The notes beneath the pieces were generated by a model. The model did not search any database, was not told the origin of the DNA, and worked only from the letters and a program-made list of their open reading frames with translations. A stretch of 36,766 bases of DNA from Actinomycetes bacterium (lineage in GTDB: Bacteria > Actinomycetota > Thermoleophilia > Solirubrobacterales > Solirubrobacteraceae). Positions 15,923-24,389 of the stretch are shown here, piece by piece. The translations under genes were made by a program, and so were the position numbers. Location of the stretch: positions 1 through 36,766 of the forward strand of contig JAJYHG010000080.1 in NCBI GenBank assembly GCA_021784895.1, in the 5' to 3' direction. How positions within the stretch are numbered: position 1 is the stretch's first letter; every line of letters starts with the position of its first letter.

Positions 15923-17173
15923 TCAGGCAGGTGAGCGCTTGGCGGCGGGGACCCGGATGTAGGGCGCGGTAGCTGCCCAGGTCACGAGCGCGAGCAGCGA
16001 GACGGCGGCCCCAAACACGCACACCGCGGACCAGCCGTCGGCGGCGTAGAGCGCCCCGGTTACGGCAGAGCAGATGATCCCGCCCATGAAGTAGGCAGAC
16101 ATGTAGGCGGTGGTGACACGGCTGCGTGCATCCGCGTCGAGCCGGTAGATCGCGCTCTGGTTGCCGATGTGGGTTCCCTGGACGCCCAGGTCGAGCACCA
16201 TGATCCCCACGATCAGGACCACCAGTGATCTTGCCCCCACGGCGAGCAGCAGCCAGCTCGCGAACATCAACACCAGCGTCGTGGTCGTTGCCAGCCCGCC
16301 GCGCTCGCGGTCGGCGAGCCGGCCCACAACCTGGGCGGCGCTGGCTCCGGCGACCCCGGCGAGTCCGAACAGGCCGATCACCGCGTTGCTGTAGTGATAG
16401 TGGCTGCCGTGGACACCGGAGAGCAGGAACGCGAGCGATGTCCACAGGATGCTGAAAGCGCCAAAGGCGCAGGCGCCAAGCGCCATCCGCTGGCGGAGCA
16501 ATGGCTCGGCCGTGACGAGTCCCACCACCGAACGCAGCGCCGCTCTGTACGGCAGCTCCGAGGTCGGCTCGACGCGCGGCAGCGCGCGGCGCAGCACCAG
16601 CGCGAGCAACACCATCGCCACGGCCGCAGCGCCGAACACCACGCGCCAGCCGAACAGCGCCGCGACGATGCCGCTCACCGTGCGCGAGACGAGGATGCCG
16701 ATCAGCAGGCCGCTCATCACCGCGCCCACAACGCGACCGCGCTCGTGTTCGGCCGCCAGGTGCGATGACATCGGGACGATCACCTGGGCGACAAAGATCG
16801 CCACTCCGACCCAGAGGTCAGCGGCCGCAAAGACAGCCAGATCCGGGGCCGCGGCAGCCACACCCTGGCCGATTGCAAGCGCGATCACGCCGCTCACGAT
16901 CAGCTGTCGCCGCTCCAACAGGTCGCCGAGCGGCACCAGAAGCGCCAGGCCGAGCACGAAGCCGACTTGGCTCAAGGTCACCAGCAGGCCGGTGGTGGCA
17001 GTTCCGACGCCAAATGCCTGGCCCAGCGTGTGCAGCAGCGGTTGGGCGTAGTAGATGTTGGCCACGACCGCCCCGGTGGTGAAGGCAAGCAGGAGCACCA
17101 TGCCGCCGCCGAGGCCAGCATCGGCGCGGCTGCTGACCGGCGCTGACCGTACGCTGCCCGATGCAGCGCTCAT
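15923..17173 (-). CDS. MFS transporter (DHA1-type efflux)
   Basis: The 416-residue protein has about 12 membrane spans. The first contains VVANIYYAQPLL, typical of a widespread group of MFS exporters, and the loop after span 2 has LVPLGDLLERRQL, the MFS motif A pattern. ATG 17173 overlaps the TGA of the ferredoxin reductase gene as ATGA, so the two are translationally coupled. The substrate is unknown; sugar, nucleoside or drug efflux are possible from family membership. Confidence 0.85.
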   Translation of the reverse strand: MSAASGSVRSAPVSSRADAGLGGGMVLLLAFTTGAVVANIYYAQPLLHTLGQAFGVGTATTGLLVTLSQVGFVLGLALLVPLGDLLERRQLIVSGVIALAIGQGVAAAAPDLAVFAAADLWVGVAIFVAQVIVPMSSHLAAEHERGRVVGAVMSGLLIGILVSRTVSGIVAALFGWRVVFGAAAVAMVLLALVLRRALPRVEPTSELPYRAALRSVVGLVTAEPLLRQRMALGACAFGAFSILWTSLAFLLSGVHGSHYHYSNAVIGLFGLAGVAGASAAQVVGRLADRERGGLATTTTLVLMFASWLLLAVGARSLVVLIVGIMVLDLGVQGTHIGNQSAIYRLDADARSRVTTAYMSAYFMGGIICSAVTGALYAADGWSAVCVFGAAVSLLALVTWAATAPYIRVPAAKRSPA

Positions 17174-18567
17174 GCCCCTGCGCTGGCCCGCTCGAGCTGT
17201 TCGTCGCGACGCACGAGCTTCACGCGTGGCCTGCCTGCGAGCTCACCGAGACCCCGCTCGTGGGCGTCGATCCGCTCCCAGCCCGCGTAGTCGATGATCT
17301 TCACGCCGGCCGCCCGGATCCGGTCAAGCAGCGCCTCCGGATTGCCGGGCGGCTCTGGCAACAGCCCTGCCCGGAAGTCATCGATCAGCCGGCTGGTGGT
17401 CTCCTGCGCGCAGCGCTTGTTGGTGCCGATCACTCCTGACGGGCCGCGCTTGATCCAGCCGGCGGCGTAGAGGCCCGGGATCGGCCGCCCGCTGAGCGGG
17501 TCGAGCACGCGGCCAGAGTCGTTGAGGACGGTGGTGCGGCACTCGTCGTAGGGGACGCCGGCGAGCGGCCGGCCAACGTAGCCTACGGCCCGCAGCACCA
17601 GGCCGGTCTCGAGTCGCTCGGTGACCCCAGTGGGCCGCGCCCGCAGCGATCCGTCATCGCCGATAACCAGCTCGTTGCGCGCAACCACTATCGCCTCCAC
17701 GCGCCCGTTGCCCTCGATCGCCACCGGCGAGGCGAGAAAGCGCAGGATCACGCGGCGTGGCCGCCCGCGAGTGCTCGCCGTGGCGTAAGCCCTCAGGGTC
17801 TCAACGTTGCGCTGGACAGTCTGCTCAGCCATCTCGAGCGCCGCCGCGCTCGTGGCGTCGAGCTCGAGCTCGGCGGGGTCGACGATCACGTCGGCGAGTT
17901 CCAGCTCGGCCAGCTCGCGCAGCTCAGGGTTCGTGAACGCCGCCTGCACGGGGCCGCGCCGCCCAAGGATCACGATCTCCTCCACCTTCGAGTTGCGCAG
18001 CGCCTCGATCGCGTGGTCGGCCGTGTCGGTGACCTCCAGCTCCGCTTCCGAGAGCGTGAGCATCCGGGCGACGTCGAGTGCGACGTTGCCGTTGCCGACC
18101 ACGACCGCGCGCCTGCTCGAGAGGTCAAAGCTGCGGTCGGCGTAGTCGGGGTGGCCGTTGTACCAGGCGACGAAGTCGGTCGCCGACTCGCTGCCCGCCA
18201 ACTCCTCGCCGGGGATGCCGAGCCGCCTGTCGTGCGGCGTTCCGGTGGCGTACAGGACGGCGTGGTAGGCGCCGGCGAGCTCGCCGTGGCTGACGTCCAC
18301 GCCGACCTCCACGTTGCCGTGGAAGCGGAAACCAGGCAGGCGCGCCGTGCGTTCGAAGACACGCGTGACCGACTTGATCTTGGGGTGGTCTGGAGCGACT
18401 CCGAATCGCACGAGTCCCCAAGGCGTCATCAGCCGGTCGTAAACATCGACGCGGCAGACCGGGTCCTCGCTCGCGAGCAGCTGCCCGGCAGCGTAAAGCC
18501 CGGCGGGGCCCGAGCCGACGATCGCGATGCGCAGTGGCGCGGCGGCGGTTCCAATTACGACATCCAT
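17170..18567 (-). CDS. ferredoxin/adrenodoxin-type NADP+ reductase (FprA-like)
   Basis: ATG 18567 (MDVVIGTAAAPLRIAIVGSG) is chosen; the frame extends to 18636 but without similarity. It has the FAD-binding GSGPAGLYAAGQLL near residue 18, then TPWGLVRFGVAPDHPKIKSV. An NADP-binding GNGNVALDVARML and the C-terminal GWIKRGPSGVIGTN motif follow, all diagnostic of the FprA/adrenodoxin reductase family. It moves electrons between NADPH and ferredoxin, for example for P450s. Length (465 aa) is normal. It is followed by an MFS gene in a 4-base overlap. Confidence 0.9.
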   Translation of the reverse strand: MDVVIGTAAAPLRIAIVGSGPAGLYAAGQLLASEDPVCRVDVYDRLMTPWGLVRFGVAPDHPKIKSVTRVFERTARLPGFRFHGNVEVGVDVSHGELAGAYHAVLYATGTPHDRRLGIPGEELAGSESATDFVAWYNGHPDYADRSFDLSSRRAVVVGNGNVALDVARMLTLSEAELEVTDTADHAIEALRNSKVEEIVILGRRGPVQAAFTNPELRELAELELADVIVDPAELELDATSAAALEMAEQTVQRNVETLRAYATASTRGRPRRVILRFLASPVAIEGNGRVEAIVVARNELVIGDDGSLRARPTGVTERLETGLVLRAVGYVGRPLAGVPYDECRTTVLNDSGRVLDPLSGRPIPGLYAAGWIKRGPSGVIGTNKRCAQETTSRLIDDFRAGLLPEPPGNPEALLDRIRAAGVKIIDYAGWERIDAHERGLGELAGRPRVKLVRRDEQLERASAGA

Positions 18568-18714
18568 AGAACCGAGGGTACAGACGTGTCTCGCCAGGTC
18601 CGCTCGCGGGGAGTCCCAGCGCTGCGGCTGTGTCACCCGCGCGCATCGCTCGCTAACGGCCGTCTGCGAGGCTCAACATATACTTCTGCGCGACCCCGAA
18701 GAGGAGCCCGGCGC

Positions 18715-19200
18715 GTGCAGGAGATGGTGATCTACGGCGTGAGCTTCGACATGGTCGGCAAACAGCCGATCGTGCTGCTGAAGACGGTCCAGAGCAACAA
18801 GTTCCTGCCGATCTGGATCGGCCACCCCGAGGCGGCGGCGATTCTGATGAAGCTGCAGGGTGCCTCGAGCCCGCGGCCGATGACCCACGACCTGCTCTCC
18901 GACCTGCTCGGCGAGCTGGACGTCGAGTGCACGCGCGTGTCGGTCACAGAGCTGCGGGACAACACGTTCTATGCCTCGATCAGCCTGCGCGCGAACGGGC
19001 GCGAGCTAGAGATCGACTCGCGCCCGAGTGACGCGCTCGCGCTGGCGGTCCGCTCCGGCGCCCCGATCTTCGCCGCCGACGAGGTGATCGCCGAGTCGGC
19101 GATCGAGTTCGAGCACGAGGTCGAGGACACCGAGGAGGTCGTGGAGAAGTTCAAAAGCTTCCTCGACACCGTCAAGCCCGACGACTTCCTGGGCGAGTAG
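18715..19200 (+). CDS. bifunctional nuclease family protein (DUF151)
   Basis: GTG 18715, 8 bases after GAGGAG, gives 161 aa; ATG 18724 is an alternative. The frame is open far upstream, but that part overlaps the reductase gene on the other strand. Family signatures are the VYGVSFD-like start (VIYGVSFDMVGKQPIVLL), LPIWIGHPEAAAI, RPMTHDLL and IDSRPSDALALAVRSGAPIF. Plant and bacterial members have RNase and DNase activity in vitro; the in vivo role is unclear. The acidic C-terminal helix (EHEVEDTEEVVEKF) is also typical. TATACT at 18679-18684 could be a -10 element. Confidence 0.9.
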   Translation: MQEMVIYGVSFDMVGKQPIVLLKTVQSNKFLPIWIGHPEAAAILMKLQGASSPRPMTHDLLSDLLGELDVECTRVSVTELRDNTFYASISLRANGRELEIDSRPSDALALAVRSGAPIFAADEVIAESAIEFEHEVEDTEEVVEKFKSFLDTVKPDDFLGE

Positions 19201-19203
19201 GGT

Positions 19204-19252
19204 GAACTTTGTGCGTATAGAACGCAGGATGAACACTAAACGCACAAAGTTC
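19204..19252. repeat. 13-bp inverted repeat between convergent genes
   Basis: GAACTTTGTGCGT (19204-19216) and ACGCACAAAGTTC (19240-19252) are perfect inverse copies with 23 bases between. An inner competing hairpin TGCGT/ACGCA (19212-19216 and 19222-19226) is also possible. It starts 4 bases after the nuclease stop. A weaker GGTCCGC/GCGGACC pair follows at 19262-19296. It could be a two-way terminator, though it lacks T runs. Confidence 0.8.
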
Positions 19253-19307
19253 GCGACGGCGGGTCCGCGCGAGGCCCGTGCGCACGCCGGCGGACCGTTG
19301 ACGCTGC

Positions 19308-20246
19308 CTACCCCGCCGCCGCGAGGATCCGTCCGATCAGCTCGTCAAAGCTGATCCCGGCGGCATCGGCCGCCTGCGGTAACAGCGAGGTCTCTGTCAG
19401 CCCCGGAATCGGGTTCACCTCGAGCACATAGGGCTCGAGCGTGGCCGCGTCGAGCATCAAGTCCACGCGGGCAAAGACCGCGCAGCCAAGCAGTGCAAAC
19501 GCGTCGATCGCCAGCTTCGCCACGCTGTCGGCGACCGCCGGATCGATCGCGGCCGGACAGATGAAGCGCGCCCGCCCGATCTCGTAACGCGACTCGAAGT
19601 CATAGAACGAGTCCGCCTCCGGTATTGCCTCCACGATCGGGAGTGCCCGTGGCGCGCCGCCGTCCGCCAGCACCGAGACGGCGAGCTCACGCCCCGCCAC
19701 ATAGCGCTCGAGCAGCACCTTTTGGTCGTAGGAGAAGGCGGCCACCAGCGCTGCCGGAAGCTCATCCTCGGTGCGGGCGAACTTGATCCCGAGCGCCGAC
19801 CCCTGCCGGGCTGGCTTGACTACCAGCGGAAAGCCCAGACGGGCGCTGATCGCGGGCAGGGCCCGTGCGGCTCCCAGCGCCCGGAATGCCGTCTCCTGCA
19901 AGGTAAAGAAGTCGGGCGTGGGGATGCCGGCGTCGCGCAGCGCGAGCTTGGCGAGCACCTTGTCTGAGGCGCGAACACACGCCGCCACACGCGAGCCGGT
20001 GTATGGGATGCCGAGCGCCTCGAGCAGGCCCTGCACGGCACCGTCTTCGCCGTCGCGCCCGTGCAGGGCGATGAACGCCACCTCTGGCCGCTCGCGCGCG
20101 AGCCGCTCGACGAGGTCGGGACCGACATCGAGCTCGACCACCTCGTGCCCGAGACGGCGCAGCGCGCTCTCCACTCGCGCGCCTGAGTGCAGCGACACCT
20201 GACGCTCGAGCGACCGGCCTCCCTTCAGCACCGCGACGCGGGTCAT
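19308..20246 (-). CDS. ddl: D-alanine--D-alanine ligase
   Basis: The 312-aa protein shows the ATP-grasp ligase pattern: VLKGGRSLERQVSLHSG, FIALHGRDGEDGAVQGLLE and IPYTGS. The ATP-binding VVKPARQGSALGI and the metal-binding, substrate-closing EVNPIPGLTETSLLP are also present. It joins two D-Ala for peptidoglycan precursors. It is slightly short but complete. ATG 20246 overlaps the stop of the aminotransferase gene as ATGA, so the pair is coupled. The unusual NPIPG in place of the common NTLPG or NTMPG is a small deviation. A related D-Ala/D-X ligase activity cannot be excluded. Confidence 0.88.
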   Translation of the reverse strand: MTRVAVLKGGRSLERQVSLHSGARVESALRRLGHEVVELDVGPDLVERLARERPEVAFIALHGRDGEDGAVQGLLEALGIPYTGSRVAACVRASDKVLAKLALRDAGIPTPDFFTLQETAFRALGAARALPAISARLGFPLVVKPARQGSALGIKFARTEDELPAALVAAFSYDQKVLLERYVAGRELAVSVLADGGAPRALPIVEAIPEADSFYDFESRYEIGRARFICPAAIDPAVADSVAKLAIDAFALLGCAVFARVDLMLDAATLEPYVLEVNPIPGLTETSLLPQAADAAGISFDELIGRILAAAG

Positions 20247-21619
20247 CCGGCGCGCTTGCGCTTCAGGGGGCGCACGTTGTCAGGCTGCCCGCGAGCGGGG
20301 TCGGCCACCGGCGCTGTCGCCCCGGACTCCGTGCCCGTGGGCGCGTGCCGCTCGCGTCCGGTGAGCGTGCTGTAGAGCGCCACCTGCTCCCGGATCACAT
20401 CCCCCAGCCGCCGCATCCCCTCACGGATGTCCTCCTCACCCACGCCGGAGAAGTTGAGCCGCATCGACGAGCCGCCACGGCCGTCCACATAGGCGGCCCG
20501 CCCAGGCACGAACGCGACCTGCTGGTCGATGGCGAGCGCCAGCAGGTCGGTCGTGTCGATGTAGTCGGGCAGCGTCGCCCACACAAACAGCCCGCCCTGC
20601 GGGTGCGTCCAGCTCGCCTCGCGCGGAAAGTGCTCGGCCATCGCGTCGAGCATCACGTCGCGACGCCGGCGGTAGAGCTCGGCCAGCGAGCGGACATAGT
20701 CAAGCCAGGGGCCGGAGCGGAAGTATTCGGCGATGAAGTACTGGGAGATCGACGAGGAGCAGAGGTCAGCCGAGCCCTTGCCGAGGATCAGCTGCTTGAG
20801 CACCGCGGGCGGCGCCGCCAGCCAGCCGATCCGCACCCCCGGCGACAGGATCTTCGAAAAGGTCCCTGCATAGATCACAAAGTCGCGGTCAAGCGAGTAG
20901 AGCGGTGCAAGCGGATCGCCCTCGTAGCGCAGCAGCCCGTAGGGGTTATCCTCCAGGACCAGCAGCTCGCGCTCGCCTGCGATCTCCAGCAGCTCGCGGC
21001 GCCGCCCGGCCGACATCGTGATCCCGGCAGGGTTGTGGAAGTTCGGGATCGTGTAGATGAACTTCGGCCGCCGGCCGCCGCGGTCCAGCTGGGCGAGCGC
21101 ATCCCGCAACAGATCGATCCGCATCCCATCGCGGTCCATCGGGATCTGGATTACGTCGGCCTCGTAGGAGCAGAAGGTCGGCACCGCGCCCGGGTAGGTG
21201 GGGGCCTCGGCGATGATCACGTCGCCGGGGTCGATCAGCACCTTGCAGACCAGGTCGAGCGCCTGCTGCCCGCCGCTGGTCGGCAGGATCCCGTCCGGAT
21301 CGACCCGCATGCCCTCGGCCTCCATCACCGAGGCAATCACCTCGCGCACGGCGAGCAGGCCCTCGGTCGGCCCGTACTGCAGCGCCCGCGCGGCCGAGCT
21401 GGCCGCGACCCGCCCCATCAGCTCGGTCATGAACCCGGGCGCGAAGGTGGAGGTGTCGGGCAGCCCGCCTGAGAACGAGATCACGTCCTCGCGCGCGGTC
21501 AGCGCCATCAGGTCGCGCATCGCCGAAGACTTCATGACGCGGGTGCGACGGGCGAACAGGGCGCCGTAGCGTTCGATCTCGTGGGCTGCCGTCCGGTGGC
21601 GCCGCGGCTCGTCGTTCAT
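20243..21619 (-). CDS. PLP-dependent class I/II aminotransferase (LysN/MocR-core type)
   Basis: ATG 21619 (MNDEPRRHRT) gives 458 aa; the longer open frame upstream lacks family similarity and crosses the divergent gene. It has ISFSGGLPDTSTF, YGPTEGLLAVREVI and TSGGQQALDLVCKVLIDPGD. IPNFHNPAG, the PLP region LVLEDNPYG and the Schiff-base Lys in AGTFSKILSPGVRIGW complete the set. This set matches 2-aminoadipate/aromatic-type transaminases of fold type I. It has no GntR domain. The substrate is not determined. It is coupled to ddl downstream and divergent from the DUF4126-like gene, with about 60 bases for two promoters. Confidence 0.88.
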   Translation of the reverse strand: MNDEPRRHRTAAHEIERYGALFARRTRVMKSSAMRDLMALTAREDVISFSGGLPDTSTFAPGFMTELMGRVAASSAARALQYGPTEGLLAVREVIASVMEAEGMRVDPDGILPTSGGQQALDLVCKVLIDPGDVIIAEAPTYPGAVPTFCSYEADVIQIPMDRDGMRIDLLRDALAQLDRGGRRPKFIYTIPNFHNPAGITMSAGRRRELLEIAGERELLVLEDNPYGLLRYEGDPLAPLYSLDRDFVIYAGTFSKILSPGVRIGWLAAPPAVLKQLILGKGSADLCSSSISQYFIAEYFRSGPWLDYVRSLAELYRRRRDVMLDAMAEHFPREASWTHPQGGLFVWATLPDYIDTTDLLALAIDQQVAFVPGRAAYVDGRGGSSMRLNFSGVGEEDIREGMRRLGDVIREQVALYSTLTGRERHAPTGTESGATAPVADPARGQPDNVRPLKRKRAG

Positions 21620-21681
21620 CTGCCCACACCCCCGGTTCGCGACGGCTCGTCTATCGTCACGCTCGACCACGGTAGCGCACG

Positions 21682-22275
21682 GTGCATCTAGCCTTCGACA
21701 TATTCCAGGGCATCGGGATCGCGGCGGCGATTGGCATCCGGCCGTTTGTGCCGAGCGTCGCAGCCGGGCTGCTCGCGGCCGGCGGTGTGGAGCTGAACTT
21801 TGACCACACCGCCTACGGTTTCCTGCAGGCGGCTCCGTTCCTGCTGGCGATGGTGGTTGGTGCGGCGCTGCTGGTGGTGCTCGACCGGGGTGTGTGGGCG
21901 GATCGCCTGCACAGCGGCCCGCTGGCCGCTGTGCAGGGTGTGATCTCGCTCGGGCTCGGCGCTCTGTTCTTCGCCGGCGCGCTCGCCAGCAGCCACGACG
22001 CCGCATGGCCGGGCCTGATCGCTGGCGTGATCTGCGCTGCAGTCGGGATCGCCGCCGCAACACCGTTCCTCGCGCGCTTGCGCGCGCGACTCGACGAGGG
22101 CGCCGCGGCCGTTGGCGTCCCCCTGGTCGGTGACGGCGTCGCCCTCGTCACGTGCGTGCTAACGGTGCTCGCCCCGCCGGTCGGGCTGCTCGCGCTCGCC
22201 TGGCTGGTCTGGCTACTGATCGCCGGCCGCGGCCGCGCGCAGGCCAAGTACGCGGGCCTGCGGATCCTGCGTTGA
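21682..22275 (+). CDS. DUF4126-like integral membrane protein
   Basis: GTG 21682 begins MHLAFDIFQGIGIAAAIGIRP, which resembles the start of DUF4126 membrane proteins. The 197 residues include about five hydrophobic segments (near 5-32, 46-66, 80-100, 108-126 and 146-178) with a short charged loop RLRARLDEG. Function is unknown. It is 34 bases upstream of a phosphodiesterase-type gene on the same strand, so they may be co-transcribed. Confidence 0.7.
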   Translation: MHLAFDIFQGIGIAAAIGIRPFVPSVAAGLLAAGGVELNFDHTAYGFLQAAPFLLAMVVGAALLVVLDRGVWADRLHSGPLAAVQGVISLGLGALFFAGALASSHDAAWPGLIAGVICAAVGIAAATPFLARLRARLDEGAAAVGVPLVGDGVALVTCVLTVLAPPVGLLALAWLVWLLIAGRGRAQAKYAGLRILR

Positions 22276-22309
22276 AGCGAGTGCTCACGCGGGCGGGGCG
22301 GCGACGGGC

Positions 22310-23791
22310 ATGAAGAAGCTCGTGCTCGTCGTGATCGACGCGATGAAGCCGGAGATGCTCGAGCGCACGATCGCGGCGGGCCGTGCCCCGGCGCTCCAAC
22401 GGATCGCGCGCGAGGGCGTCTATGTCAACGACGTGGTCGCCGCCTTCCCGTCGGTCACGCCGGTGTGCGCCGCCACGATCACCACCGGCACGGGACCCGA
22501 GCAGCACCGGATTCCCAGTATGAACTGGTACCACCGCGAAGAGCAGCGCTACGTCGAATATGGCTCGAGCTTCTCCGCCACCCGGCAGTTCGGTCTGCTG
22601 CGCTCGCTGACCGACACCGTCTACCGCATGAACGCCGAACACCTGTCGGCCGACACGCCGACCGTGTTTGAGTCCCTGGACGACGCTGGCGTGCGGACTG
22701 CCGGCACGACCTACCTGATCTACCGTGGCCGCCACGAGCACGAGGTGGCGCAGGAGTCGGCGCTCGCGCGGTTGGCCACCGCAACCCTGTTTCGCCGCAC
22801 GATCCTCGGCCCTCAGGAGCTGTTCTATGCGGACCTCTATGCCAGCCGCCGCACCGGCTGCCGCGGCCAGCTGGGGCTGCCGGGCGCGCGCGACCAGCAC
22901 ACAGGCTGCGTCGGCTCCTACCTGGTCGAGCGCGACCTGTTCGACTTCATGCTCTTCTCGCTGCCCGACAACGACTCCAACTCGCACCGCAACGGGCCGC
23001 ACGCCCAGGTCGGGTCGATCGCCGCCGCCGACCGCCAGCTCGAACGGCTGATGCACGCCGGTGGTGGCCCTGACCGGTTTCTGGCCGACCACGCGGTGCT
23101 GGTCACCTCCGACCATTCGCAGGCACTGGTCGAGGCGCGTATCCGCCTCGACCTGGCGCTCTCGCAGTTCACCGTTGCACGGCCCAGCGCCGCCGCTTCC
23201 CCGGCCGAGCCTGAGCTGGCGCTTAGCCCGTCGCAGCGCGCGGCGATGGTCTACGTGCTGCACCGGGAGCGCCGCACGGAGCTCATCCAGGGAGTGCTGG
23301 CGGCGGTCGGCGAGCTGGAGGGTGTCGACCTCGCGATGTGGCTGCGCGAGGAGCGTGGCGGGAGCGAGGCGGTGATCCACGCCCCCGGCGGCGGCGAGCT
23401 GCGCTTTGCTCCTGGCTCTGCGGTCATTGATCTGCGCGGCGAGCGCTGGGACATCGACGGTGATCTCAGCGTGCTGGCGGCGCGGATCGAGGACGGGCGG
23501 CTGATCGCGCCAGACTATCCGGACGCGCTGGCGCGGGTCTGGTCGGCACTGCGCTGCGAAACTGCCGGTGACCTGTTGCTCTCGGCCGCGCCGGGCTATG
23601 AGTTCGTCGACTGGGGCGGCACCGATCACGTGGGCGGCGGCAGCCACGGATCGCTGCACCGCAGCGACTCTCTGGGGGCGCTAATGTGGTGCGGCACCGG
23701 CCCGGATTCGCGCGGCGCGCGCGAGCAGTGGTCGTTGCGAGACGTGACGCCGATGATCCTCACCCACTTCGGCGAATGGCAGAACCGCTGA
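22310..23791 (+). CDS. type I phosphodiesterase/nucleotide pyrophosphatase family protein
   Basis: The 493-aa product belongs to the alkaline phosphatase superfamily. Metal and nucleophile motifs are in order: VVIDAMKPEM (Asp about 10), PSVTPVCAATI (nucleophile Thr region about 47), GPEQHRIPSMNWY and SLPDNDSNSHRNG. VTSDHSQ and a late GSHGSLHRSDSLGALM follow. The middle is unusual in its long variable insert (about residues 265-400). No signal peptide or membrane anchor is present, so it should be cytosolic. The substrate is unknown; nucleotides, phosphodiesters or phosphonates are all possible. It is followed by a 115-base gap without genes, then gtrA. Confidence 0.8.
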   Translation: MKKLVLVVIDAMKPEMLERTIAAGRAPALQRIAREGVYVNDVVAAFPSVTPVCAATITTGTGPEQHRIPSMNWYHREEQRYVEYGSSFSATRQFGLLRSLTDTVYRMNAEHLSADTPTVFESLDDAGVRTAGTTYLIYRGRHEHEVAQESALARLATATLFRRTILGPQELFYADLYASRRTGCRGQLGLPGARDQHTGCVGSYLVERDLFDFMLFSLPDNDSNSHRNGPHAQVGSIAAADRQLERLMHAGGGPDRFLADHAVLVTSDHSQALVEARIRLDLALSQFTVARPSAAASPAEPELALSPSQRAAMVYVLHRERRTELIQGVLAAVGELEGVDLAMWLREERGGSEAVIHAPGGGELRFAPGSAVIDLRGERWDIDGDLSVLAARIEDGRLIAPDYPDALARVWSALRCETAGDLLLSAAPGYEFVDWGGTDHVGGGSHGSLHRSDSLGALMWCGTGPDSRGAREQWSLRDVTPMILTHFGEWQNR

Positions 23792-23906
23792 GCGCTGAAC
23801 CGCGGCCGGGTGGATCGGCGCCTGATCTGCACTTATCAAGAATTTCGCAAGCTCGCACACAATTACCTCCAGCCAAGCACGCACCCTGCCGATAGGATTG
23901 ACAACA

Positions 23907-24389
23907 GTGGCCGATGAACTGATCCCCACGCTCGAGCTGCCCGCGTCCGCGCGCGCAGCCAGCAGGTTCCGCAGCGCCTACCGGCGCTTCTCCTATGAGG
24001 CTCGCCACCCCGAGAACCACAGGCAGCTCGTGCGCTTCCTCTGCGTGGGCGCTTCCGGCTACGTGGTCAACACACTGTCGTTCTGGATCTTCATCCACCC
24101 GATCGCCCTGGACTACAGGCTCTCATTTGTCGCCGCCTTCCTCTGCGGCAGCGCCAACAACTTCGTCTGGAACCGGCACTGGACCTTCAAGGCCAACCAT
24201 GAGGGTGCCGCCCGCCAGGCGGTCCGGTTCATCCTCGTGCAGACAACCGTCGCGGCCTGCGCCTACGGGGTGATGCTCGGCCTGGTCGCGAGCACCAACA
24301 TCTGGAAGGTCCCGGCTGATGCGCTCGCGTGGATAATCGTCACGCCCGTCTCCTTCCTGGTTCAGAAGCTCTGGAGCTTCAAGGCCTGA
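23907..24389 (+). CDS. GtrA-family membrane protein
   Basis: GTG 23907 (or TTG 23898) gives about 160 aa. It has four membrane spans, starting QLVRFLCVGASGYVVNTLSFW, and the typical SANNFVWNRHWTFKA segment. It ends in PVSFLVQKLWSFKA. GtrA proteins are thought to flip polyprenyl-linked sugars or help glycosylate surface polymers. The stop TGA at 24387-24389 lies in a CTGA overlap with the next gene, a membrane glycosyltransferase-like protein, which fits a shared role in cell-surface glycan assembly. Confidence 0.88.
   Translation: MADELIPTLELPASARAASRFRSAYRRFSYEARHPENHRQLVRFLCVGASGYVVNTLSFWIFIHPIALDYRLSFVAAFLCGSANNFVWNRHWTFKANHEGAARQAVRFILVQTTVAACAYGVMLGLVASTNIWKVPADALAWIIVTPVSFLVQKLWSFKA

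Noticed and set aside
18013-18714. Long N-terminal extension of the bifunctional nuclease gene
   Set aside because: The extension lies across the ferredoxin reductase gene, is not nuclease-like, and a good GTG with ribosome site lies at 18715.
22148-23659. A 503-codon minus-strand open frame
   Set aside because: It is the shadow of the phosphodiesterase gene, with no domain pattern and atypical composition.
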